64,000 bases of DNA, taken from NCBI RefSeq assembly GCF_000280925.3, contig NZ_CP012109.1, forward strand, positions 4,608,501-4,672,500, given 5' to 3'. This DNA is from Myxococcus hansupus. Its GTDB lineage: Bacteria > Myxococcota > Myxococcia > Myxococcales > Myxococcaceae. Below the pieces are notes generated by a model that did not search any database, was not told where the DNA came from, and saw only the letters and a program-made list of their open reading frames with translations. Positions 1 to 9,409 of the stretch are shown here, piece by piece. The first letter of the stretch is position 1, and the number at the start of each line of letters is the position of its first letter. The translations under genes were made by a program, and so were the position numbers.

Positions 1-656
1 TCACCCGGCCAGGACGGTGCTCCACGTGCAGCGGCCGGGGAACGTCGGGAACCGTGTCCACCTGCACCGTCTGCAATGGCACCGGCCGGTCCCGCCGGTC
101 CGGGAGCCTGTTCGGCAGTGGGGGCGCGTGCCCCAACTGCCACGGCACCGGCAAGGCCGCCCCGCCCTGCCCCCAATGCAACGGCACGGGCGTGCGCGAG
201 GAGCAGGCCCGCTTGACGGTGAAGATTCCCGCGGGTGTCCAGTCGGGCTCCAAGGTCCGGCTCGCGGGCCAGGGCGCGGCGGGGAGCCGGGGCGGGGCTC
301 CCGGGGACCTCTACATCGAGACCGAGGTGGCCGAGCACCCCCTGGTGCGCAGGGAGGGCGACGACCTGCACCTCGACCTGCCCGTGACAGTCTCCGAGGC
401 CTTGTTGGGCGCGGACGTCCGCGTCCCCACCTTCCAGGGGGAAGTCACCGTAAAGGTGCTCCCCCATTCCCAGTCGGGCCGCCGGATGCGGTTGAAAGGC
501 CGCGGCGTCCCCTCCCTCAAGGGCGGGGCCCAGGGTGACCTGTACCTCCACCTCCAGGTGAAGGTCCCCGAGGAGACCACCGCGGAAGCCAAGGCCGCCG
601 CGGAGGCCCTCGCCCGGGCTTACCAGGGCGACGTCCGCCGCGAGCTGACGCTCTAG
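1..656 (+). CDS. dnaJ: DnaJ-type chaperone, C-terminal part (5' end outside window)
   Basis: The reading frame is open from the first base of the window and runs to a TAG at 654-656, so the N-terminal J domain lies outside the window. Four CxxCxGxG zinc-binding repeats are visible: [24 protein letters not shown] and CPQCNGTG. They are followed by the two beta-barrel substrate-binding domains and a short C-terminal helix typical of DnaJ (Hsp40). The family delivers unfolded clients to DnaK and stimulates its ATPase. An internal GTG at 54 could be mistaken for a start but would remove the first zinc repeat. Whether this is the main dnaJ or a paralogue cannot be told without the J domain. Confidence 0.9.
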   Translation, partial: TRPGRCSTCSGRGTSGTVSTCTVCNGTGRSRRSGSLFGSGGACPNCHGTGKAAPPCPQCNGTGVREEQARLTVKIPAGVQSGSKVRLAGQGAAGSRGGAPGDLYIETEVAEHPLVRREGDDLHLDLPVTVSEALLGADVRVPTFQGEVTVKVLPHSQSGRRMRLKGRGVPSLKGGAQGDLYLHLQVKVPEETTAEAKAAAEALARAYQGDVRRELTL

Positions 657-747
657 CCTCTTGCCTCTTGTCCTGGACGCCGCACCGTCATAGACGGACG
701 GCGCCCCACCTCTTCACGCCGCCGAACCCTACGGAGCACACGCGAAC

Positions 748-1479
748 ATGGGCCTCTTTGACTTCATCACAGGCGGCTCGGGCCCCGAGAAAGCCCTCAA
801 GCTCAAGCCCAAGGTCACCCAGAAGTACGGAGACCCGGCGACGCGGCAGAAGGCCATCCAGCAGCTCGGCGAAATGAAGATTCCCGAGGCCGTCTCGGTG
901 CTGCTGGCCCGCTTCACCCTCACCGTGGATCCGCTCACCACGGACGCTGACGAGAAGGAGCACACCTTCGAGCTGGTGAAGAGCTTCGGCAAGGACGTGG
1001 CCGTTCCGCCCATCCTCGAGTTCCTCCGCACCAGCGAACAGGCCGCGTCGTGGGCCCTGCGGCTGCTCGGCGAGCTGACGTCCGACGACCAGGTCATCAC
1101 CGCCTGCGTGGACGCGCTCCAGCACCTGTCCGCCCACTACACGCGCAACCCGGAGAAGAAGGTGGTGCTGCTCCACCACGTGTCCGGGAGCCAGGACGCC
1201 CGCATCCCCCCCGTGGTGGTGCCCTTCCTGGAGGACATGTCCGACGACGTGAAGATCGCCGCGCTCAAGGCGCTCGGCGCCTTCAAGTACGAGCCGGCGC
1301 GCGAGCCCATGCTGAAGCTGCTCACCGCCGACGAGACGGCCCGCCGGGTCCAGACGTCGGCCCTGAGCGCGCTCGCCGAGGGCGGCTTCTCCGTGGAGGG
1401 CTACCAGGAGAAGGTGCAGCCCCTCCTCGTGGAGCCCTACGCCCTGGGGAACGACCAGCGCATCCAGCGCCGGGCCTGA
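748..1479 (+). CDS. HEAT-repeat protein
   Basis: This 243-residue protein has no signal peptide. It consists of paired amphipathic helices of HEAT type, with clear units around residues 95-125 and 150-205 (for example the stretch DDVKIAALKALGAF). HEAT arrays are protein-interaction scaffolds; no catalytic motif is present and no partner can be named. The ATG at 748 follows GGAG about 10 bases upstream. It lies 91 bases after the dnaJ-type gene on the same strand and 101 bases before the histidine kinase, so co-transcription is possible but not shown. Confidence 0.8.
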   Translation: MGLFDFITGGSGPEKALKLKPKVTQKYGDPATRQKAIQQLGEMKIPEAVSVLLARFTLTVDPLTTDADEKEHTFELVKSFGKDVAVPPILEFLRTSEQAASWALRLLGELTSDDQVITACVDALQHLSAHYTRNPEKKVVLLHHVSGSQDARIPPVVVPFLEDMSDDVKIAALKALGAFKYEPAREPMLKLLTADETARRVQTSALSALAEGGFSVEGYQEKVQPLLVEPYALGNDQRIQRRA

Positions 1480-1580
1480 GCCCCGGCTGTCGTCCAGGTG
1501 ACACGGCCACTGTCCTCCGGAAGGCCTTGGAGGGCCGGGGCCGTTCACAGGCTCGCGGAAGTTGAGCGAGGATTCACCCC

Positions 1581-3287
1581 GTGCGCTCAAAGAAGAAGGG
1601 GACGCTGGCGGAAGTCGTTCCGCTGCGTCCGGTTGCGAAGGTCGCGAAGAAGGCTGCTGCTCCCAAGAAGCGTGCGGTGAAGCCGGTTCCTCCCGTGGAT
1701 GGGGATGCCGCTCACCGCGCCCTCCTGGAGATGGCGCGGCACCTGACGGACAACGCGGGGCCCACCGAGGCGCTCCGCTCCCACCTCCAGACGCTGCACA
1801 CGTTGCTGAAGCCGAAGGTCTGCTACGTGGCGCGCTACTTCCCCTCCCGGGAGCAGCTCCACGTCGAGCACGTGCGCGGCCGCTACGATGACCGCGTCAC
1901 CGCCGCCGTCCCGGGCGAAGGGGTGGTGGGACAGTCCTTCTCCCAGAAGGCCCTGCTGCGCGAGGGTGACACCATCGCCGTGCCGCTCGAGGGCCCCCAG
2001 GGCGTGGGCGGTGTCCTGGTGGTGCTGGGCGCCCGTCGCGAGCCCTCCGACATGCTGCTGCAGTCCCTGGCCGCGCAGCTCACCGCCGCCTACGAGGTGG
2101 CGCGCCTGCGTGACGACAGCGCGCGACGCAACAAGGACCTGCAGACGGCCATCGCGGGCCTCAAGAGCCTGGAGCAGAACCGCGAGGAGCTGCTGGGCAA
2201 CGTCTCGCATGACTTGAAGAACCCGCTCACCACCATCAAGTCCTACCTGGCGATGATGGGCCGCGAGAAGCTGGGGCCCCTCACGGACGCCCAGCGGCGC
2301 GCGGTGCAGATCTGCGACCGGAATTCGGACCGGATGCTGCGCATGGTGAACGACCTGCTGCTCATGTCCCGGCTTCAGTCCGGGAAGATGCAGCTCAACC
2401 AGCGCCCCTTCGGCCTCAAGGCCGTGGCGGAGGAAGTGGTGCGCTCGCTGGGGGCTTTGGCGGAGCACTGCAAGGTGCGCGTCGTCATTCCCCCCTGCCC
2501 CGAGGTCTTCGTCCGCGGCGACCGCGAGCGCATCGCCGAGGCCATCCACAACCTCGTGGAGAACGGCATCCACCACAGCGAGGCGGATGACACCGTCGAG
2601 GTGCGCGTGGCCGCGGAGGACGGGCTCGCCATGCTGACCGTCAAGGACAGCGGGCCGGGCATGTCCAGCGAGTCGCTGGAGCACGTCTTCGATGCCTTCT
2701 ACCGCGCCACGCCGGGCATGCCCCGGCCGCCGGGCGCCGGGCTCGGGCTGCCCCTGGTGGGGAAGATTGTCGCCCTGCATGGCGGGCGGATGGAGAGCGC
2801 CAGCGTGCTGGGAGAGGGCAGCACGTTCCAGATGGTGCTGCCAATGTTCGCCGGCGCCGTCAGCGCGCCGGAGATGGCGCAGGCGGCGCCCAAGTCCGGC
2901 GGCATCCTCCTGGTGGAGGACGACGCGGACTGCCGCGAGGTGCTCCAACAGGTGCTGGAGCAGGAGGGCTACCGGGTGATGGCCACCTCGGGCGCCTCCG
3001 AGGCGCGGTCCATCCTCTCCCACATCCGGCCGGCCATGGTGTTGCTCGACCTGCGGCTGAGCGAGGAGGACGGGCAGTCGGTGCTCCGCTACATCCGTGG
3101 CAACGAGTCGCTGGCGGACATCGTCGTGTACATCATCTCGGGAGCCACCGAGGTGGCGTCCCTCACGGCGGGCCAGGGGCTGGAGCGCATCGACGGCTTC
3201 TTCGAGAAGCCCCTCAACCTGCCCAAGCTGCTGGACACCGTTTCCGCGGTCGTCCGGCCCAGCCGGCGAGCCCCCGCCGTTCCCTAG
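1581..3287 (+). CDS. GAF-containing hybrid sensor histidine kinase with receiver domain
   Basis: This 568-residue cytoplasmic kinase starts at GTG 1581. Residues 1-40 are rich in Lys, Ala and Pro; about 45-180 is a GAF-like sensory domain. HisKA follows with the H-box VSHDLKNPLTT (His210). The HATPase domain has the N-box NLVENGIHHS (about 324-333), DSGPGM (356-361) and GAGLGL (385-390). The C-terminal receiver (about 440-560) has the acidic pocket EDDAD, phospho-acceptor Asp490 and Lys543. There is no transmembrane segment, so the signal is probably intracellular. No dedicated response regulator is adjacent; phosphate presumably passes to its own receiver or to an unlinked partner, as is common in Myxococcus. 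Confidence 0.92.
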   Translation: MRSKKKGTLAEVVPLRPVAKVAKKAAAPKKRAVKPVPPVDGDAAHRALLEMARHLTDNAGPTEALRSHLQTLHTLLKPKVCYVARYFPSREQLHVEHVRGRYDDRVTAAVPGEGVVGQSFSQKALLREGDTIAVPLEGPQGVGGVLVVLGARREPSDMLLQSLAAQLTAAYEVARLRDDSARRNKDLQTAIAGLKSLEQNREELLGNVSHDLKNPLTTIKSYLAMMGREKLGPLTDAQRRAVQICDRNSDRMLRMVNDLLLMSRLQSGKMQLNQRPFGLKAVAEEVVRSLGALAEHCKVRVVIPPCPEVFVRGDRERIAEAIHNLVENGIHHSEADDTVEVRVAAEDGLAMLTVKDSGPGMSSESLEHVFDAFYRATPGMPRPPGAGLGLPLVGKIVALHGGRMESASVLGEGSTFQMVLPMFAGAVSAPEMAQAAPKSGGILLVEDDADCREVLQQVLEQEGYRVMATSGASEARSILSHIRPAMVLLDLRLSEEDGQSVLRYIRGNESLADIVVYIISGATEVASLTAGQGLERIDGFFEKPLNLPKLLDTVSAVVRPSRRAPAVP

Positions 3288-3362
3288 GTGGCGGATTCGC
3301 GACGGGCGCGCACAAGAGGTGGCCGGAAGCCACCTCGGTTTGTCTAGTATCCGCGCAGTCCC

Positions 3363-5084
3363 ATGAGCACATCCGTCTACTCCCGTTACCGCGCCGCATT
3401 CGCCCAGGCCCTCGCCACGGCCCTGGGCGTGCCGGCCACCGACATCGAAGCCCAGGTCAAGCCCGCCGATCCGGCGCACGGCGACCTCAGCTTCGCCACC
3501 TTCCCTCTCGCCAAGGCCCAGAAGAAGGCCCCGCCCGCCATCGCCGCAGGACTGGCGCAGTCGCTCAGCGTCCCCGGGCTGGAAATCCAGGCCGTGGGTC
3601 CGTACGTCAACGCGCGCTTCGCCCCCCTGCCCTTCACGGCGGAGGTCATCGACGCCGCTCGCGGCGCGGGCATCCGCTACGGCGGTGACGCGGACGCGGG
3701 CCGTGGCAAGACGGTGGCCATCGACTACTCGTCGCCGAACATCGCCAAGCCCATTGGCTTCCACCACATCCGCACGACGTTCCTGGGCCACTGCATCGCC
3801 AACATCTACCGGGCGCTGGGCTGGCGGGTGGAAGGCATCAACTACCTGGGCGACTGGGGCAAGCAGTTCGGCCTCGTGGCCGTGGGCTTCCAGGAGTACG
3901 GCGACCCGGCCCGCATCGACGACATGGCGCACCTGGTGGAGGTGTACGTCAAGGCCAACAAGCGCGCCGAAGCCGAGCCCGAGTTCGACGAGAAGGCCCG
4001 CGCCTTCTTCCGTCGCATGGAGGCCGGTGACGCCGAGGCCCTCAAGCTCTGGAACCAGTTCCGCGACACGAGCATCAAGGGCTTCAAGAAGATCTACGCG
4101 CGGATGGGCATCGAGTTCGAGCACATCGAAGGCGAGAGCCGCTACCAGGGGAAGATGGACGCGGTCATCGACCAGATCGCGAAGAAGCCCGGCGTGAAGG
4201 AGTCGCAGGGCGCGCTCATCGTCGACCTGCCCTACGCGGAGAACGAGCCGCCCATCCTGCTGAAGAAGAACGACGGCAGCACGCTGTACGCCACGCGGGA
4301 CCTGGCCGCCGCGCAGGACCGGTACGAGCGCTTCCAGTTCGACAAGTCGCTGTACGTCGTCGCGCAGGACCAGGCGCTGCACTTCCGGCAGGTGTTCCGG
4401 ACGCTCAAGGAGATGGACCTGCCCTGGGCGGACCGCACCGTCCACGTCGCGTTCGGCCGCATCCACGGCATGAGCACGCGCAAGGGCCAGGTGGTGCAGC
4501 TCAACGACGTGCTGGACGAGGCGAAGGAGCGCGTCTCCGTCAAGGTGCGGGAGAACCTGGAGGCCGGCCGCATCCAGACGGATGACGCGGACGCGCTCTC
4601 CGAGCAGATCGCCCTGGGCGCCATTGCCTTCGGCGACCTCAAGCACAAGCGCGCCAGCGACTACACCTTCGACTGGGACGAGGTGCTCAGCTTCGAAGGC
4701 CACACCGGCCCCTACCTCCAGTACGCCCACGCGCGCGCCGTCAACGTGCTGCGCAAGGGCGGCGGCGCCCCCGCCGGCTATGACGCGGCGCTGCTGACGC
4801 TCCCCGAGGAGCAGGCCCTGGTGCGCGAAATCATGCGCCTGCCCGAGGTGGTGCGCGACGCGGCGGAGCAGTACGAGCCCAGCCTCGTGGCCCGACTGCT
4901 GCTCGACGTGGCCTCCGCGCTGAGCCGCTACTACACGCTCGGCAACCAGGAGCGGGACAAGCGCATCAACGTCGAAGGCAATGACGCGCTGCGTTCTGCA
5001 CGACTCGCCCTGATTGACGCCGCTCGGGTTACGCTGGCCGCGGGACTGACGCTGCTGGGCATTCCCACGCCCGACAACATGTAG
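3363..5084 (+). CDS. argS: Arginyl-tRNA synthetase
   Basis: This 573-residue class Ia synthetase charges tRNA-Arg. It has the N-terminal Arg-tRNA synthetase domain, then the nucleotide-binding signature near residues 122-138 (SSPNIAKPIGFHHIRTT), an MSTRKG sequence near 370 in place of KMSKS, and the C-terminal DALR anticodon-binding helices ending in LGIPTPDNM. The usual HxGH of the signature reads GFHH here, keeping the last His but not the first. ATG 3363 gives the expected N-terminus. The gene is 12 bases before plsB, suggesting co-transcription. Confidence 0.95.
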   Translation: MSTSVYSRYRAAFAQALATALGVPATDIEAQVKPADPAHGDLSFATFPLAKAQKKAPPAIAAGLAQSLSVPGLEIQAVGPYVNARFAPLPFTAEVIDAARGAGIRYGGDADAGRGKTVAIDYSSPNIAKPIGFHHIRTTFLGHCIANIYRALGWRVEGINYLGDWGKQFGLVAVGFQEYGDPARIDDMAHLVEVYVKANKRAEAEPEFDEKARAFFRRMEAGDAEALKLWNQFRDTSIKGFKKIYARMGIEFEHIEGESRYQGKMDAVIDQIAKKPGVKESQGALIVDLPYAENEPPILLKKNDGSTLYATRDLAAAQDRYERFQFDKSLYVVAQDQALHFRQVFRTLKEMDLPWADRTVHVAFGRIHGMSTRKGQVVQLNDVLDEAKERVSVKVRENLEAGRIQTDDADALSEQIALGAIAFGDLKHKRASDYTFDWDEVLSFEGHTGPYLQYAHARAVNVLRKGGGAPAGYDAALLTLPEEQALVREIMRLPEVVRDAAEQYEPSLVARLLLDVASALSRYYTLGNQERDKRINVEGNDALRSARLALIDAARVTLAAGLTLLGIPTPDNM

Positions 5085-5096
5085 CCGGGAGCATTC

Positions 5097-7652
5097 TTGG
5101 AGACCGCGCTGTCACCGACTGCGAATCAGGGAGCGTCCTTGTTGAAGGACGAATTCGGCCCCATGGGCCGGGCGCTGGGAACGCGCTACCTGGAGAGCGT
5201 GCACTTCCCACCGGAGTCCGAGACGGAACTCCGGAACCTGCACGCCAAGGGCTTCGTGGTGCACGTCATGCGCACCACCGCCTGGGTGAACTTCCTCTAC
5301 CTGACGTGGGCCATGGTGCGCCGGGCGATGCCGCCCGTGCGCGCCGTGGTGAACCTGCGCCCGTGGTTCACCAAACCCTGGCGGCAGACGAAGCAGCGCG
5401 GCGACTTCCACCAACGCTTCGAGCACGCGCGGCAGTCGGGCGGCAGCGGACTGGTGTTCCTGCGCCGCACCGCCTTGCTCCGCCCGTCCGGCAAGGAGAC
5501 GCACGAAGACCCCTTCCCCGCCCTGGTGGCCATGGCGCGCCAGTCCGAGCGGCCGGTGTACCTGGTGCCGGAGCTGTTCGTCTGGGAGAAGCGGCCCGCG
5601 CGCCTGAAGCCCAACTGGGTGGACGTGGTGTTTGGAAGCCCCGAGGCACCGGGCTTTCTGCACTCCATGCTCGCCTTCTTCCGCAACTACAAGCGCGCGC
5701 AGTTCCGCGTGGGCGAGCCCATCGACCTGCAGCGCTTCGTCGCGGACAATCCGCGTGACTCGGACGAGCTGCTGGCCCGCAAGGTGCGCAGCAGCCTCCA
5801 CGTCCACCTCGCGCGCGAGACGCGGGCCGTGTTCGGTCCGCCCGTGAAGCCCGCGTCCCGCGTCATCGACGAGACGCTGAGGGACCGCGCCCTGCGCAGG
5901 GTCGTGGACGAGTGCGCCGCCGAATCGGGCCGCAAGCCGGAGAGCGTGCTGCGCGAGGCCCGGCGCAACCTGGAGGCCATCGCGGCCAAGCCCAGCCCCA
6001 CGGCCCTGGCGTTCACCTCGCCGGTGCTGGAGTGGGTGTTCAACCGCATCTACGATGGCATGCACGTCGACGAGGCGGGCCTGCACCGCGCGCTCAAGGC
6101 CGCGGGCCGGGCCCCCATCGTGCTGTGCCCCAGCCACAAGAGCCACGTCGACTACCTGGTGATGAGCTGGGTGCTCTGGAACCGGGGCTACGCGGTGCCC
6201 CTGGTGGCCGCGGGCGCCAACCTCTCCTTCTGGCCCCTGGGCACGTTCTTCCGCCGCTGCGGCGCGTTCTTCCTCCGGCGCTCGTTCAAGGGCGACAAGG
6301 TCTACGCCGCGTCGTTCAAGGCCTACGTGCGCAAACTGGTGCACGACGGCATCCACCAGGAGTTCTTCCCCGAAGGTGGCCGCTCCCGCACCGGCAAGCT
6401 GCTGCTGCCCAAGCTGGGCATGTTCACCTGGCAGGTGGAGTCCGTGCTGGAAGGCGCGCGCGATGACCTCATCTTCGTGCCGGTGGCCATCGACTACGAG
6501 AAGGTCGTCGAGTCCAGCAGCTACTCGAAGGAGCTCGCGGGCGGAGAGAAGAAGCCCGAGGACATCAAGGCGCTGTTGAGCGCGCCCAAGGTCCTGGCCG
6601 CGCGCTACGGCCGCATCCACCTGGGCTTCGATGAGCCCATCTCCCTGCGCGACTTCATGAAGGCGCGTGGCATCAACCCCGACGAGCCGGTGTCGGATGA
6701 GCAGAAGAAGGGGCTCGTGCGCGCGCTGGGCAACCGGGTGATGTACGGCATCAGCAAGGTGTCCACGGTGACGCCGCACGCGCTGGTCAGCACCGCCCTG
6801 CTCGCCCACCGCCGCCGGGGCCTGACGCAGCGGGAGATGGCGGATCGCATCAACATCCTGCGCCGCATCGCCGTGGAGGAAGGCTCTCCGCAGTCGGTGG
6901 AGATGCGCAACGCGCCCAGCAACCCGGAGACGATGGGCCCCATCCAGGACGCGATGCGGACGTTCATCGCCGACGAGATGGTGCGCACCCAGGAAGCGCG
7001 CGGCGAGGTCATCTACCAGGTGGAGGAAGCACGCCGCCCGGAGATGTCCTTCTACAAGAACACGCTGATGAACCTGGTGGCCGCGCGAAGCCTCGTGGCC
7101 AACGCCCTGCTCGCCAGCGGCAGCCCCGCGCCCTACGACACGGTGAAGGAGCGCGCCCTCTTCCTGTCGCGCCTCTTCAAGGTGGAGTTCATCTACCGCG
7201 TGGGCACCACGTTCGACTCCATCTTCGCGGAGACCGTGGAACGGCTGGAGCGCATGGGCCTGGTCCTCGAGGAGAACGAGACGCTCCGCGTGGCCCCCGA
7301 GGCCCACGCCCGCCCAGACCTCGAGTTCTTCGCGGACATGCTGCGCGACTACCTGGAGGCCTACCTGCTCGCGGCGATGACGCTGCAGGATGTCGCCAAC
7401 GGCGCGGCCGAGGACCGGAAGAGCTTCGTCAAGTTCGCCCTGGAGACGGGCCGCGCGGAGTACCACGCAGGCCGCATCACCGCCTCCGAGTCCCTGGCCA
7501 AGGTGACGCTGGAGAACGCCGTGGCGTACCTGCTGGACCAGAAGCTGCTCATGGAGGCCGACAAGAAGCTCACGCTGGGCCCCGCAGCGGCGGAGCCGCA
7601 GGCCCGGACGCAGCTCGTCGAGGACCTCCGGAGCTACTTGAAGCGGGCTTGA
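5097..7652 (+). CDS. plsB: Glycerol-3-phosphate 1-O-acyltransferase (PlsB)
   Basis: This 851-residue protein is slightly longer than E. coli PlsB (807). It makes lysophosphatidic acid, the first acylation of phospholipid synthesis, at the inner membrane. The HX4D acyltransferase motif is HKSHVD (about residue 347), and the glycerol-3-phosphate-binding motif is EGGRSRTGK (about 426). The TTG start at 5097 has GGGAG six bases upstream. The N-terminal 250 residues contain another conserved block of the family. It lies directly behind argS and is followed by a strong hairpin at 7661. Confidence 0.93.
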   Translation: METALSPTANQGASLLKDEFGPMGRALGTRYLESVHFPPESETELRNLHAKGFVVHVMRTTAWVNFLYLTWAMVRRAMPPVRAVVNLRPWFTKPWRQTKQRGDFHQRFEHARQSGGSGLVFLRRTALLRPSGKETHEDPFPALVAMARQSERPVYLVPELFVWEKRPARLKPNWVDVVFGSPEAPGFLHSMLAFFRNYKRAQFRVGEPIDLQRFVADNPRDSDELLARKVRSSLHVHLARETRAVFGPPVKPASRVIDETLRDRALRRVVDECAAESGRKPESVLREARRNLEAIAAKPSPTALAFTSPVLEWVFNRIYDGMHVDEAGLHRALKAAGRAPIVLCPSHKSHVDYLVMSWVLWNRGYAVPLVAAGANLSFWPLGTFFRRCGAFFLRRSFKGDKVYAASFKAYVRKLVHDGIHQEFFPEGGRSRTGKLLLPKLGMFTWQVESVLEGARDDLIFVPVAIDYEKVVESSSYSKELAGGEKKPEDIKALLSAPKVLAARYGRIHLGFDEPISLRDFMKARGINPDEPVSDEQKKGLVRALGNRVMYGISKVSTVTPHALVSTALLAHRRRGLTQREMADRINILRRIAVEEGSPQSVEMRNAPSNPETMGPIQDAMRTFIADEMVRTQEARGEVIYQVEEARRPEMSFYKNTLMNLVAARSLVANALLASGSPAPYDTVKERALFLSRLFKVEFIYRVGTTFDSIFAETVERLERMGLVLEENETLRVAPEAHARPDLEFFADMLRDYLEAYLLAAMTLQDVANGAAEDRKSFVKFALETGRAEYHAGRITASESLAKVTLENAVAYLLDQKLLMEADKKLTLGPAAAEPQARTQLVEDLRSYLKRA

Positions 7653-7660
7653 AGTCCACC

Positions 7661-7688
7661 GGCCCTGCCCGTGCTCACGGGTGGGGCC
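7661..7688 (+). terminator. Hairpin after plsB
   Basis: An inverted repeat starting eight bases after the plsB stop folds into about 12 pairs, including two G-U pairs, around a four-base loop. Only a weak T-rich stretch follows (TCTGTCGT), so it may be a factor-assisted terminator or a 3'-end stabiliser. Confidence 0.5.
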
Positions 7689-7719
7689 TCTGTCGTGGCC
7701 ACAGACGAGCGCCCAGGCG

Positions 7720-7956
7720 TCAGGGCGCCGTCGTGAGTTCCACGCGAAACTCGGCCGGTCGCGTCAGCACCGGGCCTTCTGGCGTGCTGCCACGTCACGC
7801 GCGAATCTGGTACGCCTGCGCCTCGGTACGGGCCTCGACGTGAAACGCCGCCGCATGCGACGTGGCCGCTCCCAAGCCAGTCCCCAGGATGCTCAGGACG
7901 CAAGCACCGTGCCTCCACGTCCGCCGCGCTCTCCGAGCCAGGATGCAGGACGTCAA
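7720..7956 (-). pseudogene. Decayed N-terminal fragment of a secreted/outer-membrane-type protein
   Basis: The 331-base gap between plsB and the CPBP protease has no intact gene. On the minus strand a TTG-started frame from 7956 encodes a signal-peptide-like stretch (SILGTGLGAATSHAAA) followed by FHVEARTEAQAYQIRA, then a TGA at 7795-7797 where a Trp (TGG) would be expected. The same frame continues with RGSTPEGPVL until a second stop at 7720-7722. From memory this resembles the mature N-terminus of a family of myxobacterial beta-barrel-like proteins. The reading is therefore of a fragment killed by a nonsense change and truncation. This is inference; homology was not checked. Confidence 0.4.
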
Positions 7957-7983
7957 GGTTCGGACAGTCTAGGAGAATGAACG

Positions 7984-9177
7984 TTGGAAGACGCCACCCC
8001 CAGCGACGTACCACCGCCCCCGCCGCCAGGGCCTCCCTCTGACGCCGAGGCGAACACGTCCCCCAGATGGATGGCCGTTGCCGGCGCGGCCCTCGCGCTC
8101 GGGTTGTTCATCCTCGTGGGTGGCACCGTCCAGCTCGCGAACCCGGCCTTCGGCATCTGGTTCACCGAGCTGGTCGTGTTCCTCGGCCTGGGCTGGCTGA
8201 TGCTGCGCCACGGAGGCTGGCGCCCCATCGTCTACACCGGTTTGTCACGGGCGCCGCGAGGCGCCACGCTCCTCGGCTTCCTCCTGGGCGTGGCCAACTT
8301 CTTCGCGCTGGTGGTCCCCATCCAGTTCCTGGCCCAGTCCATCGCGCCCGAGTGGCTGACGCAGATGTTCGACAGCTCGCGCCTGTTCGCGGACCAGACA
8401 CCCGTGGAGCTGGCCCTCATCCTCGCGGGCGTGTCGGTGGCGGCGCCGTTCTGCGAGGAGTTCTTCTTCCGAGGGATCTTCCAACGGGGCATCACCCCGC
8501 CACCCCCGGCATCCCCCACCCGTGCCCTGGTGATTTCGGCGGTGGTGTTCAGCGCGTTCCACCTGGACCCGGTGGGCTTCGTCGCGCGCACCGAGCTGGG
8601 CCTGCTGTTCGGGTGGCTCTATCTGCGCACCGGCTCGTTGTGGCCCAGCATCGCGGCGCACGCCGCGAACAACCTGGTGTCGTCGGTCATCTTCCTGTCG
8701 GCCAAGGCCATGGGCGACAACGCGGGTGACACGTCCGATACGACGGACCCGCGCCTGGTGCTTGCCCTGGCGGCAATCGGTTGGGCCGGCCTGGGCGCCC
8801 TGCTCGCCTACACGCGAAGGAACCCGCTCAACTGGGGCCCTGGCATCCCCGCGAGCGACGAAGAGGCACAAGCAGACCGGCCCGTCCCCTCACTCCCACG
8901 GCTGCTGCTGCCCTGGGTGGTGGGCTCCACGGTGGCCCTGGGCGCGCTCGTGGCGGTGGACTCGCGAGGCATGACGCTCAACTTCTACGACGCGCAGCAT
9001 CCGCTGCCCTCGCTGAAGGAACCCGCGCCGCCCGCGCTGCATGCGGAGCGCAAGGCGCTGAGCGCGCTCCGGGCCTCCGCTCGCCGCGGTGAGCTGCCGA
9101 TGGAGGCCTACTACGAGGAGCGGGAGCGGCAGAGCCGGGCGCACGAACTGAAGACGGCGCCCGGCTTGAAGCCGTGA
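7984..9177 (+). CDS. CPBP-family intramembrane metalloprotease
   Basis: This 397-residue polytopic membrane protein has the three motifs of CAAX-protease/bacteriocin-processing (CPBP, Abi) enzymes. These are EEFFFRG (EExxxR, about 159-165), FSAFH (about 183-187) and HAANN (about 224-228), which supply the glutamate, His and Asn/His of the active site. About eight hydrophobic segments are seen between residues 28 and 330. A soluble tail follows that ends in charged helices with a SHOCT-like pattern (LRASARRGELPMEAYYEER). The TTG at 7984 is the first plausible start. Its substrate is unknown; the family includes prenyl-protein and peptide-processing proteases. Confidence 0.85.
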   Translation: MEDATPSDVPPPPPPGPPSDAEANTSPRWMAVAGAALALGLFILVGGTVQLANPAFGIWFTELVVFLGLGWLMLRHGGWRPIVYTGLSRAPRGATLLGFLLGVANFFALVVPIQFLAQSIAPEWLTQMFDSSRLFADQTPVELALILAGVSVAAPFCEEFFFRGIFQRGITPPPPASPTRALVISAVVFSAFHLDPVGFVARTELGLLFGWLYLRTGSLWPSIAAHAANNLVSSVIFLSAKAMGDNAGDTSDTTDPRLVLALAAIGWAGLGALLAYTRRNPLNWGPGIPASDEEAQADRPVPSLPRLLLPWVVGSTVALGALVAVDSRGMTLNFYDAQHPLPSLKEPAPPALHAERKALSALRASARRGELPMEAYYEERERQSRAHELKTAPGLKP

Positions 9178-9193
9178 GGAGTCAAAACCCCGC

Positions 9194-9409
9194 TCACACG
9201 AAGCGGTAGCTGCTGACATGGAAGACGGGGCCCACCATGGCACTGGTGAGCATGTCCCCGTCGACACGGCCCTCGGCCTCGATGCGCTGGCCGTCCTGCT
9301 TCAGCTTCCGGTCCCCGCCCGCGAGCTGGTACGTGGTGCCGTCATCGCCCTCCAGCACCCAGACGCCCGTTTCGATGTCGCGGAAGACGACTCGGCCGGT
9401 GAGCTTCAT
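9194..9409 (-). CDS. Small beta-rich protein of unknown function
   Basis: A 71-residue protein starting with MKLTGRVVFRDIETGVW has alternating hydrophobic residues consistent with a small OB-like barrel (compare DUF5818-type proteins, not verified). It has no signal peptide. Its ATG (9407-9409) overlaps the stop of the protease gene upstream as ATGA, so it is probably translated by coupling with it. A longer frame starting upstream only reads through the protease gene out of frame. Confidence 0.7.
   Translation of the reverse strand: MKLTGRVVFRDIETGVWVLEGDDGTTYQLAGGDRKLKQDGQRIEAEGRVDGDMLTSAMVGPVFHVSSYRFV

Noticed and set aside
1587..4730. Minus-strand ORF of over 1000 codons opposite the histidine kinase and argS
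   Set aside because: High-GC antisense shadow: composition is Arg/His/Leu/Gly repeats, and the plus strand carries clear kinase and ArgRS motifs.
5112..7466. Long minus-strand ORF opposite plsB
   Set aside because: Shadow of plsB; no domain-like sequence.
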